From assembly GCF_025567345.1 (NCBI RefSeq), contig NZ_JAOQJS010000003.1, positions 1-64,000 of the forward strand: a stretch of DNA of 64,000 nucleotides, given 5' to 3'. Both the position numbers and the translations under genes were made by a program. Shown here in pieces: positions 8,181-17,289 of this stretch (the first letter of the stretch is position 1; every line of letters starts with the position of its first letter). The notes below the pieces were generated by a model. That model was not told the DNA's origin. It searched no databases and was given only the letters and a program-made list of their open reading frames with translations. This stretch comes from Coprococcus ammoniilyticus. GTDB taxonomy: Bacteria; Bacillota; Clostridia; Lachnospirales; Lachnospiraceae.

Positions 8181-10481
8181 ATGACAAATAATAGATTAAA
8201 CATCGGATTATTCATATGTCATCTCGACAATGAATATGCAAATGAAATATGTAAAGGAGCTGAATACGCAGCGAAAGAGCTAGACGTGAATCTTATCGTC
8301 TTTCCGGGCATGTTTTTAAATGCTTCATTTAACGATCCTGAAAACGAAATTTATGATTATCAGTACAACTCTGTTTTTTATTATGCTAAAAAAGAAAATC
8401 TGGATGCCCTGATCGTGTCCGTTGGCACGATCGCATCTTTTATATCACAAAAAAGTATTGAAGCATTTTTGGATACTTTTAAAGATATTCCGATTCTTAC
8501 TCTGGAATCTAAGGTTTCAGGTTATCCTTGTTTACAGACCGACAGTACTGCCGGTCTTCGAGATGCCATTGAACATCTGATTATTCATCACAACCGAAAG
8601 CATATCTGTTTTGTTGCCGGAAGAAAGACAAATGAAGATGCTCTGGAACGTTTGAATGTATACCGAACTACAATGAAAGCTCACAACATACCGGTCACCG
8701 AAGATATGATCGTATACGGTGATTATTCTGAATACAGTCGTGAGATTGTCGGCAAACTGCTTGATGATAATCCGGATGCTGATGCAATTATTTTCTCTAA
8801 CGATCAGATGGCTATCGGCGGCTATCAGGAATTGAAAAGCCGTAACATCCGAATCGGAGCTGATATCAGTGTAATCGGTTTTGACAACTCTCACGGTTCC
8901 GTAACTATGGTTCCACCCCTTACAACCGTAAACGCGAACACCCCTGCATTGGGCTATCGTGCCGTTGGCAAGATCATTCAGGATATTAAGGCAGGCGAAT
9001 TCTGTTCTTCTGTCTTGGATTCCCACTTTGTAAAACGATTATCATGTGGGTGCAGTCTGCATGAAAATACCGAACATATGCCGATTGACAATTCCTCTAC
9101 TGTAACAGATATTCTGGAATACTGTGATGATTCTATTTTAGGCAACATTAAAAACAGCTTTTTTGGTACGATTGTTCTTGATCAGATCAACAGCATCTGG
9201 AAGGATATAATAGAAATTGCTGTTTTACCAAAGGCAAAACCATATCCAAAGAATCTGATTGTAGACAAACTGATGTCATTATTGTCATCTCCTGTCACAA
9301 GTTTCTTTTCAGTAACCAATATTGCATTTTCATTCCGTTGTTTTTCCGGTGTCATCATAGCATTAATCAACGATCCGGATAAACGGTCTGAATACTATCG
9401 GCTAAATTCTCATATTACAAGTGCTATCGCACAGTTTTTGTCAACTTCTTTGTACCAACAGGAACATGACAGCAAAACGGGATCATGGTCTTCAATCTAT
9501 ATTACAAGAGATACTCTTACATATGGAACCGATACAGCAAAAACCTTTTCATCTATGCTTGCTAAATTAAAAGACCTTGGATTTGCAGCATCTTATTTAT
9601 ATGCGTATGATGAACCCGTCGCCATTCAACCGGACGGAAGCTGGAAAACGCCGGATACTTTGTATCTTCAAGCTTTTTACAATCCAAAACATACAGCTGT
9701 TTTATCAGGTGAAACACGTCGTATTGCATCTACCGATATCTTTGACAATGAATATACCGGGTTTGAAGATAGATTTACCGCTGTTATTGTTCCTATTTTT
9801 ACAAATGAACAACATCATGGTCTGTTTGTATGTAATACAGATGTAGATCACTTTGGACACATTTATACAACTTCTCTTCATCTTGGGGCTTCTTTTAAAT
9901 ATTTATCACTTTTAAAAGAACAGATCCAGACAAAAGAACAATTAGTAATGTCCTTAAATGAGATCCATGAAAAAAATGAGCTGTTAAATCACCTGTCTAC
10001 CTCCGATGAACTGACCGGCGTCAATAACAGACGTGGATTAATGGAAAAAGTAGAATACCTGATCAATAAACCTGCCAATCATGGACGTAAGGCAATGCTA
10101 CTGTTTGCAGACATGGATAGCTTAAAGATCGTAAACGATAAATTCGGACACAACGATGGAGATTTTGCTTTAAAGAATATTGCAAATATCCTGATGACAA
10201 GTTTCCGGGCGAGTGACATTGTCGGTCGAATCGGCGGTGATGAGTTTGTATGTTTTGCTTTCATTGATGATCTTGATTTTCCTAAGACTGTACAGGCAAG
10301 GATTCAGGAATTGTCCAATGAATTAAATGAAACCTGTGGCAAACCATATTATATCGAAATGAGTGTCGGTGTATCGGAATTTTCCTGCGATCCGAATATC
10401 AAGATTGAGGATCTGTTAAGCCAGGCAGACAGCGCACTGTATTCAAATAAACGATATAAGCGAATGTCTGTTTTAAAATAA
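8181..10481 (+). CDS. Cytoplasmic diguanylate cyclase with LacI-type ligand-binding sensor
   Basis: A 766-aa soluble protein. Residues ~5-295 resemble the periplasmic-binding-protein-like ligand domain of LacI-family repressors (LNIGLFICHLDNEYANEI at the start, ISVIGFDNSHGS near residue 235, the usual place of the DISVIGFDN motif). There is no N-terminal helix-turn-helix, signal peptide or membrane segment, so the sensor would act in the cytoplasm. A middle region (~330-590) is GAF-like in predicted style but not firmly recognised. A coiled stretch leads to a C-terminal GGDEF domain with the intact motif at residues 685-689 and an RxxD inhibitory site (R676-D679) exactly five residues before it. 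It is therefore expected to make c-di-GMP and be product-inhibited. RBS AGAGG lies upstream of the ATG. It is a single gene, closed by the strong terminator at 10539-10615. Confidence 0.88.
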   Translation: MTNNRLNIGLFICHLDNEYANEICKGAEYAAKELDVNLIVFPGMFLNASFNDPENEIYDYQYNSVFYYAKKENLDALIVSVGTIASFISQKSIEAFLDTFKDIPILTLESKVSGYPCLQTDSTAGLRDAIEHLIIHHNRKHICFVAGRKTNEDALERLNVYRTTMKAHNIPVTEDMIVYGDYSEYSREIVGKLLDDNPDADAIIFSNDQMAIGGYQELKSRNIRIGADISVIGFDNSHGSVTMVPPLTTVNANTPALGYRAVGKIIQDIKAGEFCSSVLDSHFVKRLSCGCSLHENTEHMPIDNSSTVTDILEYCDDSILGNIKNSFFGTIVLDQINSIWKDIIEIAVLPKAKPYPKNLIVDKLMSLLSSPVTSFFSVTNIAFSFRCFSGVIIALINDPDKRSEYYRLNSHITSAIAQFLSTSLYQQEHDSKTGSWSSIYITRDTLTYGTDTAKTFSSMLAKLKDLGFAASYLYAYDEPVAIQPDGSWKTPDTLYLQAFYNPKHTAVLSGETRRIASTDIFDNEYTGFEDRFTAVIVPIFTNEQHHGLFVCNTDVDHFGHIYTTSLHLGASFKYLSLLKEQIQTKEQLVMSLNEIHEKNELLNHLSTSDELTGVNNRRGLMEKVEYLINKPANHGRKAMLLFADMDSLKIVNDKFGHNDGDFALKNIANILMTSFRASDIVGRIGGDEFVCFAFIDDLDFPKTVQARIQELSNELNETCGKPYYIEMSVGVSEFSCDPNIKIEDLLSQADSALYSNKRYKRMSVLK

Positions 10482-10538
10482 TAAAATACGATACGAATAC
10501 TAACTTCTTTATAAAAGCACAGATAAACGCTGTGAAAT

Positions 10539-10615
10539 AAAATAAACCATATAAATGATAGTTTCTCTCCCATGTTCAGGATGATGAATCCACTCTCATT
10601 TATATGGTTTATTTT
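10539..10615. terminator. Bidirectional terminator, 20-bp perfect stem
   Basis: 10539-10558 and 10596-10615 are perfect inverted repeats of 20 bp with a 37-nt loop. A T run follows on the plus strand and a complementary one on the minus strand. It lies between two convergent genes: the GGDEF gene ends at 10481 and the M29 gene at 10616, so it most likely ends both transcripts. Confidence 0.85.
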
Positions 10616-12742
10616 TTATTTTGCCTCTTTAAACGGCTCATTTAACATCTCTGTTCCCGGAAGAACAAATCTGCCATTTTCGATAATGGCAACTTTGGTT
10701 CCATCTGCATGAACCGAATAAATGCCTCCGATCTCATCATATGGTATCGTAATATCGGTATGGCAGTTGAAATACGCCTTGCTGATATCCGTCTTTCGAA
10801 GGATCGAGCACTCATTATCCTTTGCAACGATTTCCTTGCCGTCCGGATTATGAAGGATATTTTCTTCGCTCCAGCTATAGCAGGTATCACCGACTGCAAA
10901 ATGCGGTCCCATCTTCTCTACGATCAGTATCGGCAATTTATATACCATGTTATATTTATTTGCAAGTACATATGCGGTCGTATTCGTTCCGATCGCAAAC
11001 TCTCCGATCGGCAGTGTATCCCGTCCGCCCAAAAGATTATCCTTTACAAATTTTACATTATCTTCTTCTCTGTCAAAGTTCTTACAGGTGTAAGTTTTGA
11101 TCTTTCCATCTTCAAAGGTCAGCTTGAGATCAACATATTTCAGATCATTCAGATAGACCTCACTCACATTTAAAACTCCATGCGTTCCGGTAAGCTTCGG
11201 CGATGTAAAAACCTCGCCAAGAGGAATATTCACATCCGCCAGACAGTTCTCAAAATTTGTCTCTGTCTCCGGGCGCTCTAACACATGCATCGATACCTTC
11301 ATATCAGTCTGATTACCATTCTGTCCAATCACATGTACCCATTCTGCCTGATCCAGCTCATCGATGATCATCTGGTGAACCGGACGGTATACATCACTTT
11401 CCAGATTGTTGATCCGGATGATCTGTTCAAATATTTCTTCATAATCATCTCCGATCTCCGGCATTGGATATGCGATGATCGTAAAGCTGTACTCATCCCC
11501 CGGTATATATTCATTCACGATCTGTGACAGTTCATTGGTATATTCCACACCAAGCTCCTGCTGCTTCTTGCTAAGCGTAAGCTGTCCCGGCTTGCTTACC
11601 GGTTCAAACGGTGTCTCACCAAAGATCTCGATACACGCCGGTCCTGCATATACAGACGCCTCATATCTGTATTTCTCATAAGCGCCACGCATTATCTCTA
11701 ACTTTCGTTCCATCAGCTTACGATCAAGGAATAACGCCTGATCCATCTGATGATCGTAATCCATCTGCTTATTTACCGGAGTACCTACATAACCAATCCG
11801 GTTCATTCTGATCCGATTGATCCGGTTGGTATCATAACGGAAGCATAACGGTTCCAGCCCCATATCACGGAACTGGAGGATTGCAGCTTTTACGATGCGC
11901 TCCATACCAATCGAATACCGGATATTTACATGCTTCTTTTTTGACATATCAATTCCGGCCGCTACAAAGCCCTGTCGAAACCCTTCTGTATAAGTCCGGG
12001 CAATCGACGCCACTTTTTCTGATGACATCCTGCGAAGAAACGCTTCCGTTTCCAATTCATTCTTTCCGATGTATTCGCCATATTCATATAAATAGCTGTT
12101 ATCTCCGTCTTCACATTCCATGACAATATCTGTCGCAAAGGAAAGAATCGGATCCATCTTCTCACGCACACGATAATCCATGAAGAACTCCGCATAATCA
12201 TGTTCAAAATAATAAATGGCATCTTTTACTGCTTTAACAGATGGAAAATCCTCAAAGATCCCATATACCTCCACAAACAATTCAAACCATACAGTAAGGT
12301 CTACAACTCTTCCTTCAAATGCTGCCGCGATCAGTCCATGGAATTCATAACAAAGAAATGTCAGATAGTCAGCAAATAAATATTCCCGCTTGTCTATGTC
12401 TTCAATCTCGTCCTCTGCTATTTTCTCACCAAACATCTGTCTGGTGTATTCATAGTTGCAATAACTCGTTTCGTAATTTTCAGGCATAACATCCTGATAA
12501 AGTGCTGCATTTATCTGCTGTAATTCTCCCGCTGTACAGCTCTCCGAAATGGACATCCCACTTTTTACCTTTTCGATCACTTTATCTAACTGCAGTAAAA
12601 ATTCTCCAGTTCTTACAAAATAATCCCGATACCGCATGTCCACTGTTTCTTCTTTTGTGATCGAACGGATCCGCTCAACCATCAGTTCGTAACGATCTTC
12701 GATATCTTCATATTCTGCTGTTATATCCTTATAATATGTCAT
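10616..12742 (-). CDS. M29-like aminopeptidase with long N-terminal extension
   Basis: A 708-aa protein whose C-terminal half resembles M29 metallo-aminopeptidases (AmpS/PepS type): NIPLGEVFTSPKLTGTHGVL near residue 510, GEFAIGTNT near 580 and GPHFAVGDTCYSW near 620 supply Glu and His residues expected for the dinuclear metal site. Typical M29 enzymes are about 400 aa; here roughly 300 extra residues, mostly helical and acidic, precede the catalytic part. No signal peptide, so cytoplasmic. The gene overlaps the upstream HD-domain gene by 4 bp, indicating coupled translation at the end of the pan/coa cluster. The family assignment rests on motifs only; the role of the N-terminal half is unknown. 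Confidence 0.75.
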   Translation of the reverse strand: MTYYKDITAEYEDIEDRYELMVERIRSITKEETVDMRYRDYFVRTGEFLLQLDKVIEKVKSGMSISESCTAGELQQINAALYQDVMPENYETSYCNYEYTRQMFGEKIAEDEIEDIDKREYLFADYLTFLCYEFHGLIAAAFEGRVVDLTVWFELFVEVYGIFEDFPSVKAVKDAIYYFEHDYAEFFMDYRVREKMDPILSFATDIVMECEDGDNSYLYEYGEYIGKNELETEAFLRRMSSEKVASIARTYTEGFRQGFVAAGIDMSKKKHVNIRYSIGMERIVKAAILQFRDMGLEPLCFRYDTNRINRIRMNRIGYVGTPVNKQMDYDHQMDQALFLDRKLMERKLEIMRGAYEKYRYEASVYAGPACIEIFGETPFEPVSKPGQLTLSKKQQELGVEYTNELSQIVNEYIPGDEYSFTIIAYPMPEIGDDYEEIFEQIIRINNLESDVYRPVHQMIIDELDQAEWVHVIGQNGNQTDMKVSMHVLERPETETNFENCLADVNIPLGEVFTSPKLTGTHGVLNVSEVYLNDLKYVDLKLTFEDGKIKTYTCKNFDREEDNVKFVKDNLLGGRDTLPIGEFAIGTNTTAYVLANKYNMVYKLPILIVEKMGPHFAVGDTCYSWSEENILHNPDGKEIVAKDNECSILRKTDISKAYFNCHTDITIPYDEIGGIYSVHADGTKVAIIENGRFVLPGTEMLNEPFKEAK

Positions 12743-13335
12743 TTATTGTCTCCCTTTATGTTTCCAAGTTGAATGTTCTTCCGGAACACCTCATCAATCA
12801 CCTGATATAACGTCTCTGATCCCTCTGGTGTCCGCTTGTTTCTACCATACACCTGGTTCTCGAAAACGCCATGCTCTTTCCAGCTTTTTCCTCCAACGGC
12901 ATCACTTAACATAACCGGCGCCAGATTATCCATTACATGTGCAAATTTGGCTTCCGGCGTCTGATACTCCTCAAATTCATCCCAGAGTCCACGAAGCTTC
13001 TTCGCCTGATCTTCCGGCAGGATATTAAATATCCGGTCAGCAGCCTTTAATTCCCGTTCTCTTTTTGTTGCATTTGCATTTTTATCATATGCATATGTAT
13101 CACCTGCATCTATCTCGATCAGATCATGAACCAGCAGCATGGAAACCACTCTTAATACGTCAACCGGTTCATTTGAATATTCCGCCAGTAAGATTGCCAT
13201 AAGTGCAATATGCCAGGAATGTTCTGCATCATCTTCTTTTCTGATTCCATCTGTCAGATACGTCTGTCTGACTACAAATTTGCTCTTGTCAACCTCCAGT
13301 ATAAAATCCAGTTGTTTCTTCAGTCTCTCATCCAC
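12739..13335 (-). CDS. HD-domain phosphohydrolase (YfbR/HDDC2-like)
   Basis: A 198-aa protein of the HD superfamily. It shows the metal-binding pattern: H in DDAEHSWHIA (residues ~37-44), HD in LLVHDLIEIDAGD (~70-80) and a later Asp in VMDNLAPV. The closest known style is the YfbR / HDDC2 group, which removes phosphate from deoxynucleoside 5'-monophosphates; the actual substrate here is not known. Translation starts with GTG at 13335, preceded by AGGG in the end of the upstream gene, only 4 bp away. Confidence 0.82.
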   Translation of the reverse strand: MDERLKKQLDFILEVDKSKFVVRQTYLTDGIRKEDDAEHSWHIALMAILLAEYSNEPVDVLRVVSMLLVHDLIEIDAGDTYAYDKNANATKRERELKAADRIFNILPEDQAKKLRGLWDEFEEYQTPEAKFAHVMDNLAPVMLSDAVGGKSWKEHGVFENQVYGRNKRTPEGSETLYQVIDEVFRKNIQLGNIKGDNK

Positions 13336-13339
13336 ACTC

Positions 13340-13651
13340 TTATATTCCCTTCATAAAAAAGATGCCTGATATAATAAAAACTATGATATTCAGATAAACC
13401 GCCATTTTCTTAGATGTAACCCCACCTTCTTCTGCATGATACCCGATCACGCCGAATACAATTCCGGTAAATGCCATCAAAAATGCACTGATCATCAATA
13501 CCCCATAGATACGTTCTACCGTACCTCTTGATATAATGGATTTGATCACGGAAAGTATTATAAAGATTCCGCCCAAAATTCCCAATATATATGAAATGAT
13601 CGTATCTCCTGAACTTCCGGGTGGAGAAACCCTGAAATCACTGTTTTTCAA
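13340..13651 (-). CDS. Small membrane protein, unknown function (DUF6142-like)
   Basis: About 103 aa with three hydrophobic segments (ISYILGILGGIFIILSVI, VLMISAFLMAFTGIVFGVI, AVYLNIIVFIISGIFF) and a short polar N-terminus. The start is taken as TTG at 13651 because AAAGGAG lies eight bases upstream inside the end of the VanZ-like gene; an ATG at 13720 has no such site. It therefore overlaps the upstream gene by 14 bp. From memory it resembles a Lachnospiraceae domain of unknown function (DUF6142), but this needs a profile search. Likely translated together with its neighbours. Confidence 0.65.
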   Translation of the reverse strand: MKNSDFRVSPPGSSGDTIISYILGILGGIFIILSVIKSIISRGTVERIYGVLMISAFLMAFTGIVFGVIGYHAEEGGVTSKKMAVYLNIIVFIISGIFFMKGI

Positions 13652-14114
13652 TCTTTTTTCTCCTTTTTCTGTCAAATCGTGCCAGAATATAATATATGAT
13701 ATATCCAAGCATGCCGCCAAAGGTATTCATGATAATATCATCAACATCAAACACCCCAAGTTTTGTTATCAACTGTACCAGTTCAATACTTAACGAAAAC
13801 GCAAATGCCGCCAGAGTCGCTGTAAAAAATCCGGTCTTTTTACCTCTGACCCAACGGATCAACATTCCAAATGGTACAAAAGCAAGAACATTTCCAACCA
13901 GATTCAACATCACGCTTGTGTTCGTCATATAACTTCTGTACTTTACGAAACGCTTAATCTCGAGAAACGGTGTCAGATTGTACCGCATCTCTTCATATCC
14001 ATGTCCCCTTCCAAACATATCGCTGAATATCAGGAAATAAACAATGGATATACTGTATAAAATGAATAGCACCAGGCATAACACCCGCAGCTTTTTCTTA
14101 TTTTCTATGCTCAA
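13638..14114 (-). CDS. VanZ-family membrane protein
   Basis: A 158-aa protein with about four membrane helices and the VanZ hallmark arrangement NLVGNVLAFVPFGML followed by FSLSIELVQLI. VanZ proteins are associated with low-level teicoplanin resistance in some Firmicutes, but most genomic members have no proven role. The start is taken as TTG at 14114 with GGAGG six bases upstream; an earlier ATG at 14180 would overlap coaBC and lacks a site. Sits 20 bp after coaBC and overlaps the next small gene. Confidence 0.82.
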   Translation of the reverse strand: MSIENKKKLRVLCLVLFILYSISIVYFLIFSDMFGRGHGYEEMRYNLTPFLEIKRFVKYRSYMTNTSVMLNLVGNVLAFVPFGMLIRWVRGKKTGFFTATLAAFAFSLSIELVQLITKLGVFDVDDIIMNTFGGMLGYIIYYILARFDRKRRKKIEKQ

Positions 14115-14134
14115 CGCCAGCCTCCAGGTTAATA

Positions 14135-15361
14135 TTATTTCCTCATTTTTATTAACTGGGTAAGAAGTCTGTCTGCACACTCCTCTTTACTCATCTGTGG
14201 CAATTCAATATCTTCATCCTGTGTGATCAATGTCAGCACATTGGTATCTGTTCCAAATCCAGCTCCCGCTGTCTTTAAGTTATTTGCTGCGACTATATCG
14301 ATCTTCTTCTTTTCCAGTTTCTTTCTGGAATTCTCCAGCAGATTCTGTGTCTCCATCGAAAATCCGCATATAATCTGTCTGGCAAGTCTGCTGTCCCCAT
14401 CTGTCTTTCTTGCCTCTTCTCTCTGCATTCCAAGGAATGCAAGAATATCTTTTGTTCTTGTAAGTGGAATGCTCATATCAGCATCCGATTTCTTGATCTT
14501 GTTATCTGATACTTCTGCCGGTTTGTAATCTGCAACGGCGGCAGCCTTGATAATGATATCCTGATCTGCACTGGCAGCCGTTACTGCTTCATACATATCC
14601 TGTGCAGAGGTAACCGGCACTACTGTTACGAATTCTGGCGGCGTGATCGCTACCTTTCCTGTTACAAGTGTCACATCCGCCCCACGAAGCATCGCCTGTC
14701 TGGCGATCGCATATCCCATTTTACCGGTTGAATGGTTGGAAATAAAGCGAACCGGGTCGATTGCTTCCATCGTAGGACCTGCGGTAACAAGTACTTTTAT
14801 TCCCTGCATATCCTTCTCTGCTGCAATATACTTTAATATATAATCAACTAACAACTGTTCATTCGGAAGCTTCCCCTTGCCTGTATCTCCACAGGCAAGG
14901 TATCCGCTTGCCGACTCTATGATCTCATAGCCGTAGGACTGTAATTTCCTGATGTTATCCTGAACGATCGGATTCTCTAACATATTCGTGTTCATTGCAG
15001 GTGCGATCAGTTTCGGACATTTTGCTGCCATGATCGTAGTACTCAACATATCATCTGCAATGCCGCCTGCAATCTTCCCAATAATATTTGCCGATGCAGG
15101 AGCAACCATAAAGATATCTGCCCGTTTTGCAAGTGCAACGTGTTCTACGTTAAACTGAAAATTACGGTCAAAGGTATCCACCAGACACTTATTTCCTGTT
15201 AAGGTCTCAAATGTGATCGGATTGATAAAATTGGTCGCATTTTCTGTCATGATGACATTTACATCTGCATGCAGTTTTACAAGCATACTGGCAACATTTG
15301 CCATCTTATATGCTGCTATACTTCCTGTTACACCTAAAACAACGGTCTTATTCTTTAACAT
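14135..15361 (-). CDS. coaBC: Bifunctional phosphopantothenoylcysteine decarboxylase / synthase
   Basis: Makes 4'-phosphopantetheine precursor in CoA synthesis: CoaB couples cysteine to phosphopantothenate with CTP, CoaC decarboxylates the product with FMN. The ~408-aa protein has the flavoprotein half first (LGVTGSIAAYK, the APAMNTNML motif and the catalytic Cys in GYLACGDTGKGKL) and the CoaB half second (VTAGPTMEAIDPVRF, NHSTGKMGYAIA). The start at 15361 has GGAG six bases upstream; an adjacent ATG at 15364 and one at 15388 are also in frame. It directly follows panC, which supplies pantothenate. Confidence 0.96.
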   Translation of the reverse strand: MLKNKTVVLGVTGSIAAYKMANVASMLVKLHADVNVIMTENATNFINPITFETLTGNKCLVDTFDRNFQFNVEHVALAKRADIFMVAPASANIIGKIAGGIADDMLSTTIMAAKCPKLIAPAMNTNMLENPIVQDNIRKLQSYGYEIIESASGYLACGDTGKGKLPNEQLLVDYILKYIAAEKDMQGIKVLVTAGPTMEAIDPVRFISNHSTGKMGYAIARQAMLRGADVTLVTGKVAITPPEFVTVVPVTSAQDMYEAVTAASADQDIIIKAAAVADYKPAEVSDNKIKKSDADMSIPLTRTKDILAFLGMQREEARKTDGDSRLARQIICGFSMETQNLLENSRKKLEKKKIDIVAANNLKTAGAGFGTDTNVLTLITQDEDIELPQMSKEECADRLLTQLIKMRK

Positions 15362-15427
15362 CATTTTCTCCATTCTGCATCGTATCATTGAAAATCATTC
15401 TGTCCGGAACGAATGCTGATCCGGCTG

Positions 15428-16279
15428 TTATTTGTTCATATCAAGGATAAAGTTATCGATCAATCTTGCCTTGCCAAATCTGACTGCCATAGCACAAAGG
15501 ACATGTCCCTCTACTATATCGATTGACTTCATGGTATCCATATCCACCATCTCAACATAATCAATATCTGCAAGTGGCTCTGATCCGATCAGGTCTTTCA
15601 TTGCTGCTACAATCTTCTTCGCATCTCGCTCACCATCTTCGATCATTTTCTGTCCAAGCTTAACTGACTTGCTCAGTACAACTGCTGCCTGACGTTCTTC
15701 CGGCTTCAGATAAATATTTCTGGAACTCTTGGCAAGACCATCTGCCTCACGGATGATCGGACATCCAACAATCTCAATATCCATGTTCAGATCTGTAACC
15801 ATACGCATGATGATCGCAAGCTGCTGTGCATCCTTCTGACCAAAATAAGCACGATCCGGCTGAACGATATTGAACAATTTATTTACAACTGTACATACAC
15901 CTTTGAAATGTACCGGACGAGTCAGTCCGCATAATGCATCCGGAAGCCCTGTCATATTGACATAAGAACAAAATCCCGGCTTATACATTTCTTCCGGTTC
16001 CGGATGAAAAATCACATCTGCACCTGTTGTCTCGCATAACTTTGCATCTGCATCAAGATCTCTTGGATAACTCTCCAGATCCTCTGTTGGTCCAAACTGC
16101 ATCGGATTGACAAATACAGATACAACGGTTCTGTCATTCTGTTCTACGGATTTCCTGATCAGACTCTGATGTCCCTCATGGAGATATCCCATTGTTGGTA
16201 CAAGTCCAACACTTAAGCCTTCTTTCTTCCATGCCTTAACCTGACTTCTTACTTCATCTACTGTTTTTAAAATCTTCAT
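15428..16279 (-). CDS. panC: Pantothenate synthetase
   Basis: Condenses pantoate with beta-alanine using ATP. The 283-aa protein has the HIGH-like nucleotide motif PTMGYLHEGHQSLI near residue 28 and FGQKDAQQLAII near 147, with full family length. Follows panB by 66 bp. panD, which would make beta-alanine, is not in the window. Confidence 0.97.
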   Translation of the reverse strand: MKILKTVDEVRSQVKAWKKEGLSVGLVPTMGYLHEGHQSLIRKSVEQNDRTVVSVFVNPMQFGPTEDLESYPRDLDADAKLCETTGADVIFHPEPEEMYKPGFCSYVNMTGLPDALCGLTRPVHFKGVCTVVNKLFNIVQPDRAYFGQKDAQQLAIIMRMVTDLNMDIEIVGCPIIREADGLAKSSRNIYLKPEERQAAVVLSKSVKLGQKMIEDGERDAKKIVAAMKDLIGSEPLADIDYVEMVDMDTMKSIDIVEGHVLCAMAVRFGKARLIDNFILDMNK

Positions 16280-16345
16280 TTCTGATTTCCAGTCCTTTCC
16301 TGATCCTGTCTCCCGGTTTTTACCGGTTCAGGCAGCTTCTATCTC

Positions 16346-17173
16346 TTAGTATAATTTATCGATTACTTCATCATCAATTTTGTAGCAGTGTTCTTCTGCC
16401 GGAAATGTTCCATCGTCAATCTCTGCTATATAAGTCTTTACTGCTTCACGAATCACGTCTCCTGCATTAGCAAAATGCTTTACAAACTTCGGCTTGAAAT
16501 CACTGAACATGCCAAGCATATCGTAAATTACAAGAACCTGTCCGTCGCATCCTGCTCCTGCTCCGATTCCGATCGTAGGAATGTTGATGCTCTCTGTTAC
16601 AAGCTTTGCAAGCTTTGCAGGGACACACTCCAGCACCAGTAAAAACGCACCTGCTTCTTCTACTGCCTTGGCATCCTCGATCAGCTTCTTAGCTGCTGCT
16701 TCTGTCTTACCCTGAACCTTAAAGCCACCAAAAGTATTGATCGACTGCGGAGTCAGTCCCAGATGTGCAACAACAGGGATTCCTGCTGATACGATTGCTT
16801 TAATCTGTGGACAGACTTCTTTACCACCTTCTAACTTTACAGCTCCGGCTCTGCCTTCCTTCATCAGACGACCTGCATTTACGACTGCGTCATATACACT
16901 GGTCTGATAGGACATAAATGGAAGATCGGTTACAACCAGTGCATTCTTGGCTCCTCTTGCAACGGCTGCGCTATGATGGATCATGTCTTCTACGGTTACA
17001 GAGATCGTATCCTCATATCCAAGGATTACATTTCCGAGGGAATCACCGACAAGAATCGTGTTGACTCCTGCTTCATCCAATAATCTTGCTGTCGTATAAT
17101 CATACGCTGTCAGCATAGAAATCTTATGCCCGGAATTCTTCATCTGCATAATTGATGTTGTTGTGTTCTTCAT
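16346..17173 (-). CDS. panB: 3-methyl-2-oxobutanoate hydroxymethyltransferase
   Basis: First committed step to pantoate: transfers a hydroxymethyl group from 5,10-methylene-THF to alpha-ketoisovalerate. The 275-aa protein shows the family motifs ILVGDSLGNVILGYEDT near residue 40, VKLEGGKE near 112 and TIGIGAGAGCDGQVLV near 200. It lies between a ketopantoate-reductase-like gene and panC in the order of the pathway. Confidence 0.97.
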   Translation of the reverse strand: MKNTTTSIMQMKNSGHKISMLTAYDYTTARLLDEAGVNTILVGDSLGNVILGYEDTISVTVEDMIHHSAAVARGAKNALVVTDLPFMSYQTSVYDAVVNAGRLMKEGRAGAVKLEGGKEVCPQIKAIVSAGIPVVAHLGLTPQSINTFGGFKVQGKTEAAAKKLIEDAKAVEEAGAFLLVLECVPAKLAKLVTESINIPTIGIGAGAGCDGQVLVIYDMLGMFSDFKPKFVKHFANAGDVIREAVKTYIAEIDDGTFPAEEHCYKIDDEVIDKLY

Positions 17174-17289
17174 ACGTCTTATTCTCCTATTCTGAAATCA
17201 TTTCATTTTTTGTTCATTTCAAAATCCAGCATTGCCATAACTTACTGCTTTCCCTGCCATCGTTCCCGGCATTGCAGTATTCCCATTTC

